DNA of 64,000 nt from Branchiostoma belcheri. Taxonomy: Eukaryota > Chordata > Leptocardii > Amphioxiformes > Branchiostomatidae. The translations under genes and the position numbers were made by a program. This document shows, piece after piece, positions 1-8,800 of the stretch. The notes under the pieces were generated by a model. It was not told where the DNA came from and did no database searches. It saw only the letters and a program-made list of their open reading frames with translations. The stretch is taken from positions 207,858 through 271,857 of the forward strand of contig NW_017802969.1 of assembly GCF_001625305.1 (NCBI RefSeq), in the 5' to 3' direction. Each line of letters starts with the position of its first letter. The first letter of the stretch is position 1.

Positions 1-470
1 CAGATGCTAGCATTTTGCGAGCGAGGAACGCGTCGTTGGTCTACGGCCTATTACACGTCGATGAACATAAATGCGTTCTTAACCCATCGCATTTCGTCAG
101 TACTTCAGGAACCTACAAAATACGTTGTAGTCATGTACGCGGCTGGCTAAAACTACTTCGTTTATTTTCCTCAAAATTCGCGGCTGGCTAAAACTACGCG
201 GCTGGCTACACTACGTCGTATTTGAAATACGTCGATGGCTAAACCACGTCGAAAAAATACGTCGAAAAAAATCCGCGGATGGCGGTGGCATACGCGGATG
301 GCATCCGCGGATGGCGGTGGGATGTGTATTCACACCTGAGCATGTATAATCACACCTGAGCATGTGTATTCACACTCGAGCATGTGCATTCACACCTGGG
401 CGTATTCACACCTACACCTGGGCATGTGTATTCGTCTTTGATGTGTATTTGCAGTTTTTTCACACTTGAG
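1..470. repeat. Short imperfect tandem repeats
   Basis: Several short repeat types lie side by side: CGGCTGGCTAAAACTACG units (about 140-235), ATACGTCGA units (to 275), CCGCGGATGGCGGTGG units (275-322) and TGTATTCACACCTGAGCATG units (320-440). No coding signal is credible here. Confidence 0.6.
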
Positions 471-576
471 CGTGTGCAAGTGTATTTACACTTAAAACTA
501 CGTCTCAACACCTACTATAAGCATAATTGTTCTTATTGCATTCTCTGTAGCTTACAAGGAACATAATCATTCATAA

Positions 577-717
577 GGCCACAGCATGTAAGTTTTATGG
601 ATGACATCAGCGCCTGATTTTGGAAATAAAAACAAGAAAATTTGTTGCTCCCTGACAGCGGTCAACATGCCGAAAATGGGCAAAGATGTGTGGTGAAGAA
701 GTTTACTTGCTGTGGCC
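577..717. mobile_element. GGCCACA-type MITE
   Basis: Starts GGCCACAGCATGTAA and ends with the inverted form TTACTTGCTGTGGCC, flanked by direct TAA repeats. TAA/TTA target sites and GG... ends fit the PIF/Harbinger superfamily. Confidence 0.75.
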
Positions 718-1009
718 TAATGCAAATTGCAGAGTTAAACAGGACTGAACTACATGAGTAATGATGGATTCAGACATTGAAAAAGGGAGCAGACTTTTGT
801 TTGGTTGGTTATTTATATTAGATTTCGAAGGCAAAACTGAAAATGTTGGATAACAAAATCTTCTTAAAAAAACAAACTACAATGCAGTTTCAGAACAAGC
901 TGCTAGGAAGCGCAAACTCATCATGTCCCTTTTTTCCCAGCCCAAGAGCTATCTACCACATAAAATTCGTGCCCCTAGCATGTCCAAATCATGAGATATC
1001 AAAACCAGA

Positions 1010-1200
1010 AGTTCATCTGCAGTACCAATGAAAGCCACCAGAGGGCCCCAAATCTAATCATTTCTAGGTCTCATCAAGATCTACCCACCTACAAAGTTGC
1101 ATGAAAAAGCATATAAAGCTTCTTGACTTACGCTGTTCACAGACAGACAAACGGACAAACGCTACTGAAAACATAACCTTCTTGGAGAAGGTAACAAGAA
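1010..1200 (+). repeat. Dispersed repeat, copy A
   Basis: One of four copies in the window (see also 59195-59395, 61870-62118, 62505-62738). All share a string from GCAGTACCAAC through CTACCCACCTAC to ACCTTCTTGGCGAAGGTAAT; this copy reads GGAGAAGGTAAC. The end forms a small hairpin. The parent element is unknown. Confidence 0.65.
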
Positions 1201-1282
1201 CAACAGAAAAAAACACAGCGTTCTCATGGTATCGATTTCAGAGAGAGCATTTTCATGAAGGCACCACGCTGCTTTCAGCTGC

Positions 1283-1500
1283 ACCAGACGAGTTTGATTT
1301 GATTGAGTTCCTGCTTCTACTCAAACCCGTTTGATCAACAATAAAGACCGGTCCGGCTGTTTACTCAACTTCAGTTGTTGCCTATGTAACATCATGCGTA
1401 TAACATGTCTGGTTTTGACATTGAATCCATTTTCTAACATCCTTGGATTTTCCATTTTGGCATGAAGCTGGTACATGTGATTAGCTACATATGATCCATT
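1283..1500 (+). repeat. Dispersed repeat shared with 12602-12805
   Basis: About 130 bases from CCAGACGAGTTTGATTTG through GTTTACTCAACTTCAGTTG match the copy at 12602, followed by a weaker match. No coding content. Confidence 0.6.
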
Positions 1501-1544
1501 CCATATTATTCTTTTAAAAACTATGGACAACTGATTATCATTAA

Positions 1545-1938
1545 GGCCATGTTGATTTGATTATATGGATGACATTCGCGCGCGCATGAATTTTCGGCCG
1601 TTTCCAAAAATAAAAAATAAAGTTTTCAGCCATACTGTAAATCATACAAAACAGTCACAAAATGAACAAATATATACCGTAAGTTGCAAAAAAATATTTG
1701 AAAACGATACCAATGTCGTAGAATGCCAAAGTAAAAAAAAAGACGAAAATGTAAAGAAATGACTTTGAAGAGTAAATTATTCGCCAAACGATACTTTGTG
1801 CCCTTTGTTCAACCTTCATAATCACGTAGATTTCATAATGAAAGCTTTTTTGTTTGCAAAACTTTTTTTTATTCGCACGCGCGCATCAGTTTTGGGGTTC
1901 CCAGAGGATGTCATCCATATAATCAAATCAACATGGCC
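1545..1938. mobile_element. GGCC-type MITE with long inverted ends
   Basis: Left end GGCCATGTTGATTTGATTAT and the matching inverted right end, flanked by TAA on both sides. It shares the ATGGATGACAT subterminal block with the elements at 577 and 36281, so they are one family. Confidence 0.8.
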
Positions 1939-2833
1939 TAAAGAGTGAAAACATGGAAAGACTGACAAAAATTTAATATTGATAAACAGTCTAAGTCTCG
2001 AATTCGACGCTAGCTTTACTGTGACTGTGGACATTACGAAACAGATCAGTGTGCACATGTGTTGTTGTCGGCTATGTTGTATGTATTCTGTGGACAATCT
2101 GTTTCATTTTCTCTGAACAAATTTTGAAAAAAAAATACACTGAAGATATTACGTTACGTTAAGGACGTCGCATTGCCACGATTCCAGAATGATATAAACC
2201 ACGTAACCTGCGCAGCCTGTTCTTTGAGATAAAACACTGAGCGTAGACTAGTTAGCAGCAGTAAAAACACAGAGCAGGGTTTTCATTATGCCATCTGAGG
2301 ACAGACTCAAAGCTAGCAGGGTTTTTTTTTTCAAACAACTACGTTACTTTCATCTTTGGGAGACGAGGTTGGTTTGATTGCTTTTTCGCGCCACTCACAC
2401 CGGGAAGGTCCCCTACTGTTTTCATTAGGGTTGGAGGTTCTGTGCCCTATTTAACACAACTAGACGTGCTTAATGCTGACTTTATACAAATATGACTTTC
2501 GTACTGTTGACGATGCCTATGTAAATTTATAATGTTGATTACATTTGCATACATAGATACACATCTTACAGCTTTTGTGTAAACAACAGAGATTTCTCAA
2601 GGTTAACATTAAAAACATGTTCAAGTGTTACATCGCCGAAGTTATGAAATTTCATATAATTTGTCTCGATTTTTCAAAAACATTTTCCGCCTTTTCTGTT
2701 GGTTTCAGTAGTCAGAGGTACGGATTAGTTTGTGTATTGAGTCGGGCGTAAACCAAAAAACGTCGTTTTGTCAGGTCACGTTTTGTCTGGTGTAGCACAC
2801 GTTTTGCTGTTCAGAACCCTGCACAGTCACATC

Positions 2834-5800
2834 ATGTCGAGCTCGGCCGGCAGGCAGCAGCAGCCCCAGACTGGGACTACAGGAGGTACGGTGGTTTAAA
2901 TTTCATACTTTCACACTGTATTCCATCATAAATTTCCTCTCCCCATTATGAGTTTGATTTGTTCGACTTTTGTTTTGGTCATTTGTGTGTTTTCGTCTTA
3001 AAAAGTGCCTTAGATTAGCCTTCATTTCGAACAGTACATCAACTATATAAAATTGCCTTGTGATACTTAAGGTAGCTAAGATATTCTATGATGGATATGA
3101 TTGTTAAAATACATGTATTTTATTGTTGTTTAGGTGCCACACCCACGCAGTCAGAGCAGACTGACTGGAGGTCACTTGCGGACGCCGCTGCGAATATACC
3201 CAACACTCTGTACGTTTCTAGGGCAGGTAAGACAACAGGGTCCTTTCGTCGCTACCGCTACGCATAGACCTTCTAGCACCACGAGCAGGACCACCAGATA
3301 GACTTTTCAGTACCAAGGACAGGACCAGATAGACTTTTTAGTACCAAGGACAGGGCCGGATAGACTTTTAGTACCAAGGACAGGGCCAGATAGACCTTTT
3401 AGTACCAAGGACTGGACCGGATAGACTTTTAGTACCAAGGACAGGACCAGATAGACTGTTTAGTACCACGGACTGGACCGTATAGACTTTTAGTACCAAG
3501 GACAGGACCAGATAGACTTTTTAGTACCAAGGACTGGACCGGATAGACTTTTAGTACCAAGGACAGGACCAGATAGACTTTTAGTACCAAGGACAGGGCC
3601 AGATAGACTTTTAGTAGCAAGGACAGGGCCAGATAGACTTTTTAGTACCAAGGACAGGACCAGATAGACTTTTTAGTACCGAGGACAGGGCCAGATAGAC
3701 TTTTTAGTACCACGGACAGGACCAGATAGACGTTTTAGCATCAAGGACAGGACCGGGCAGACTTTTTAGTACCAAGGACAGGACCAGATAGACTTTTTAG
3801 TACCAAGGACAGGACCAGATAGACTTTTTAGTACCAAGAACAGGACCAGATAGACGTTTTAGTAACAAGGACAGGACCGGATAGACTTTTCAGCAAAAAG
3901 GATGGGGCCAGATAGATTATATAGTACCAAAAACAGGACTAGATAGACTTTGTAGTACCAAGGACAGTGCCAGATAGACTTTTAGTACCAATGCAATTAC
4001 AGGACCTTATAGAGTTTTAGTACCAAAGAAAGGACCAGATAGACTGTTTGACAGGACCAGATAGACATTTTAGCATCAAGGACAGGACCAGATAGACTCT
4101 TCAGTTTCAATGAGAGGACCAGATAGACTTTTAGTACCAAGGACAGGATCAGATAGACTTTTATTACCAATGCAAGTACAGCACCAGATAGACTTTATAG
4201 TACCAAAGAAAGGAACAGATAGACTGTTTCACAGGACCGGATAGACTTTATAGTACCAAAGACAGGACTGGATAAAAAATTTAGTACCAAGGACAGGACC
4301 AGATAGACTTTTTAGGACCAAGGACTGGACCGGATAGAATTTTAGCACCAAGAACAGGGCCAGATAGACTTTTTAGTATCAACGACAGGTCCAGATACAC
4401 TTTTTAGTACCAAGGGCAGGACCAAATATACTTATACTACCAAGGACAGGACCAGATAGACTTTGTAGTACCAAGGACAGGACCAGATACCCCCACGCCT
4501 GAATAGGGTTAACTAAAAGGTGTTTCTTCAATTAGATGCGACTTACGATGAAGAAGCTAACAGCGTGCGAAATAAATGTTGGGGCCTGTGCAAGAAGATG
4601 TGGCAAATCACCAATGTTGTGTTTGTCGTGGTGAATGCCATTCTGCTACCATATTTAGCAGGTTTGTTTGTTAGTTTGAAGCATTCTTTACTTACTAGAA
4701 GCTCAAATCGACCTGCAGGTCGCTTTTCACTCATGCAGGTCACGACGAAAGAGGTAAGGGTCGGACATAATATAAAATAAGTTATCTTGGTTATCCTAAT
4801 ACTGTACAAGAACCTTTTTTGTATCTTTTGTCCTGGACATGGCAGTTATTTTGGTGGCGTATTACATAAGTACAGTAGTCACCATATCTACTACCAATAG
4901 ATTTGTTTGGGTCTAATGTTTTTTTTTTTACATTAAAGATGGCTATCATCATCATCATCATCACCGTCATTATTCCGGATTAAATCCGGTGATGTACGTT
5001 TGATATGACTGAATGAATGACTGAATGACTGAATGACTGAATGAATGAATGAATGAATGAATGAATGAATGAATGAATGAATGAATGAACTTTATTCTCT
5101 CTTTTGTAAAGCACTGCATATGAAATGGCCTAAGTACGTAGATATAGGGGAATGACATGTAGATTAAAAATGTCTATGACTTTGGCAAAGGTTTACTAGA
5201 TTTATATGCGACCAAATTCTTCAATTTCGTCAATCTGCAGATAAAGTAACTTCATTACCACATGTCCCTCATGACGGTCACTATAGCAGACCCTGTCTCT
5301 CTTGTGTGTTTATAAACTTAGTACGCCCTGTTCTTTTGTAAACAGTTAAAAGCAGCTTGAATTCTGAAGATATTTTCAAGCTGAGCAGGAAGACAGAACT
5401 GTGTCTAGCTGAGTTAACCCGTAAGTAGAATAATGTAACAATCATAATTTTAGAATCATTTTATTTTTTCATATTTTCCGTAAGCTGTACTTTGCTATGG
5501 TTGTATTCATTACTGAAGGTGAAATTCCGTGGATTCCAGGAACCTTCTTCATGAAAATAAAACTATTCTTTTATACCGATCAGGATCTAACAGACTCCAG
5601 GGAGTCGTGGGACCACCTGGCCCTCCTGGAGAAAAGGGGGCCATGTGCATGGGGCCGGCCGGCCCTGGGTCTATCGGGCCTCCTGGTCCTCCCGGTGAAA
5701 ATGGGACCGTGGGACCAGCTGGCCCTCCCGGTGAAAATGGGACCGTGGGACCAGCTGGCCCTCCCGGTGAAAATGGGACCGTGGGACCAGCTGGCCCTCC

Positions 5801-8800
5801 CGGTGAAAAGGGGCATCGGCCGGGGCATCCGCAAACATCCCGACGCTCCGAGACACCAGGAGACCAAGGTAATAGAATAACACATCCCTGTGGGTCAAGC
5901 CTTTTTTTCCATATTCGAATGCTTCTTTCACAGAAGCTTAAGGAAAGATATCGGCTTGCGTGGTTTCGTCTTCTGTTCCAAAAAGGCAAAAGGTTAATGA
6001 CCTTGACAGGACGTCTGTCACCATGGTAACAAGTTGTAGCAGACACCTGTGGTGTTGGATTACATGATGTACATGTAGCAAGGGACGGGTTAACATATTT
6101 ACATGTGTTTGAGTAAGAATAAACAGAGAAATACTTAGTAGTACGGCTAGACAATGTGAGGGTAAACATTATGCATTTGTTTTATCTTAAAGGTATGAAT
6201 ATCTAACGATATCTTTCTACTCTTTAAAGACATTTCACTAACATACTTAAAAACCGTTTTGTTTTGTTTTGTTCGGGGCTTGTCCCTATGGTGGTTATAA
6301 AAAGTGGTACCAGCTCTTCACCACACATAGGACCTTCAGAGAAGCAAGCAGCAGAGACCTGTCGGAATGATGGCGATGGCAACCTTGCCATGTCCCGAGA
6401 CTTTATAATTAACGCCAACAACTTCTAATCATTCATGTTTAAAACGTTTCGCGTTAAGGTCACTGGCACTGGTGATTCTTCTTACTACATTTTTTTTTCA
6501 TTTCCACAGCTAAGCAATATTTGCACGGGGCCTCAGTGCTGTCTCAATACTTTTGGCATGTCCATCTACTCCAACTCTAATCTATGATATCTAATTTCTT
6601 TATCTGCATTACTACAATTAGGCCGTGTTTAAGTGAAGTCACCCAAACCGCGATTCGGGTAACTCACACTCCTCACATCTGGTCCACGTGCCACACATTC
6701 CTGTTAAACCGTGTCTGATCACAATTCGCTTGAGCTACATTTATTGCTGTTTGATGATAACACGCAAGGTGGCGTGTTATTAAGGTCAGAGGTCAACGAC
6801 CAGAGGCGGTGAAGCTCGTCCTAGAACGGACACATTATTTGACCATTACTGCTCTTTAACGGTGCACACACCAATTCTTCCGCGACAGGGGTCCACTGTA
6901 GTGCCCGGAAAAAAAGTGACGAAGGGGTTCGGAGGGTTCATGTTTGAGTTTACATTTCTCATAATCTGCTGCAAAATGGGATTAACTACTAACATGGCTG
7001 GAAAGTGTAAGAAGTGGCGTGTTTTGGGTGAAAATTGATTTCGGGCCCGAGGCTTACTTCCGGGTGTCCTTCCGCCCTGAGGGCGGTGCTTCGGTTTGAC
7101 CTAGATATGCCTTGTATGCGTTCTGGGGGTGCTGTAGCTATGTCTCGCGCGACGGGCTATTGTGATAATCTCAGTGTTAGGATTTTCTTTATACTTTTCT
7201 TAATAATACATAAGGGTTTTCTCTTTCCGACCATATAAGTCATATCGGTGGCTAAAATCTGGGTGATGGGTTTAATTCCACGTGAAAATGGCCAATTTTT
7301 GGCATCATTTTTCATCGAAAAATTCTTTTTCCCCCTAAAATTTACTAAAATGTGAGAGGTGAAAGAAATTGAAATTCTTTTGTTCTCGTAGCTAGAGGGA
7401 TATCCTTCATTTGCAAACAGAGTGTTTTGGCTTAAGAGGTATTTCCTGAAAGAGACGGTCGCTAGAGTTGAGGGTATGCAGAATCAAATTGAGACCCAAA
7501 ATAAACTGGGGTGTGCCCCCTTAAGTTGCTGCCACGTAAAAGTTGGTCACAGGCGAAGTCACATTGAACTCACATTGCGTTCAGACGCAAATCGCGATGG
7601 GGGAAAACCGATTCAAAACCACCTCTTGAAGTGGTTTGGGATCGAGGCGCTTTCAATGTGATTTCGGAGCGTTCAGATGGAGCCACTTGAAACCGGTTTC
7701 GGGGTAAACCACATGTAAAGCGCCTTGGGTGACTTCACTTAAACACGGCCTTAGGATTAACGAACGCTTTTCCGTTTGGACACAGACCTGAATGAATGTG
7801 ATGGAAACCCATGCAAACATGGACATTGTGTGAACAAAGATGGCGGATACAAATGTACCTGCAACCCAGGATGGACTGGACAGATCGAACTGTCAGCAAG
7901 TTGAGTTATTTTTGTGTAGCAGTCGAAGTTTCAGATGCATTGTATATTAGCCCAATGAAGGTCCTTAACTAGTTGACTGACATTTCTTGGAACAAATTTC
8001 TTGGAATGTCCAAAATCAATTTACTCCAGGAATACCATTTAGCTCAGCAACTTCTTTCTGTGTTGATACAGATCTGAATAAATGTACCTGGAAACCATGC
8101 CTACATGGAAACTGTGTGAACAAAGATGGCGGATACAAATGTTTCTGCAACCCTGGATGGACTGGACAGAACTGTCAGCAAGGTTTTTGTAGTATTGAAG
8201 TTGCAATGTAAATGCAATGTGAATGTTTCTTTGTTTCTGTATTTTGTAAAGCCCTTTTCCGATTGACTATCAGTCTGCTTGCAAGCAAAATTTACATACC
8301 CAGCAATGGCCAACATCCATGTATACTGGATATAGTTGGCAATTCCAGCCGTGACCACAAAAACTTGTTTTCCCTGTTTTGGCACAGACCTGAATGAATG
8401 TACCAAGAACCCGTGCCTACATGGACGCTGTGTGAACAAAGATGGCGGATACAAATGTACCTGCAACCCTGGATGGACTGGACAGAACTGTCAGCAAGGT
8501 GAGCATTTAATTAGTGTTAGTCATATATGCTGGGATTCTTTATCACTTTCTTGAAACATGAACCTTTACACTATAACTACTGATTTTTTATAAGATGATA
8601 TTTTTTTAAGCTGTATGATTTATATGATTATCTTCATCACACAGACCTGAATGAATGTGTTGGAAACCCATGTGAACATGGCCGCTGTGTGAACAAAGAT
8701 GGCGGCTACAACTGTATCTGTAATCCTGGGTGGACTGGACAGAACTGTCAGCAAGGTAAGTTTTCGTCTAATGTGCTGGCAAAAATAATAATAATAATAA

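Larger units (their letters stand above)
471..2833. other. Gene-poor upstream flank
   Basis: Apart from the MITEs at 577-717 and 1545-1938 and the dispersed repeats listed separately, nothing supportable is seen. The lectin promoter probably lies in the last few hundred bases before 2834, but no clear TATA or initiator is visible. Confidence 0.5.

Noticed and set aside
5549-6169. 206-residue minus-strand frame over the collagen exon
   Set aside because: Mirror of Gly/Pro codons; the plus strand has proper splice sites and domain content.
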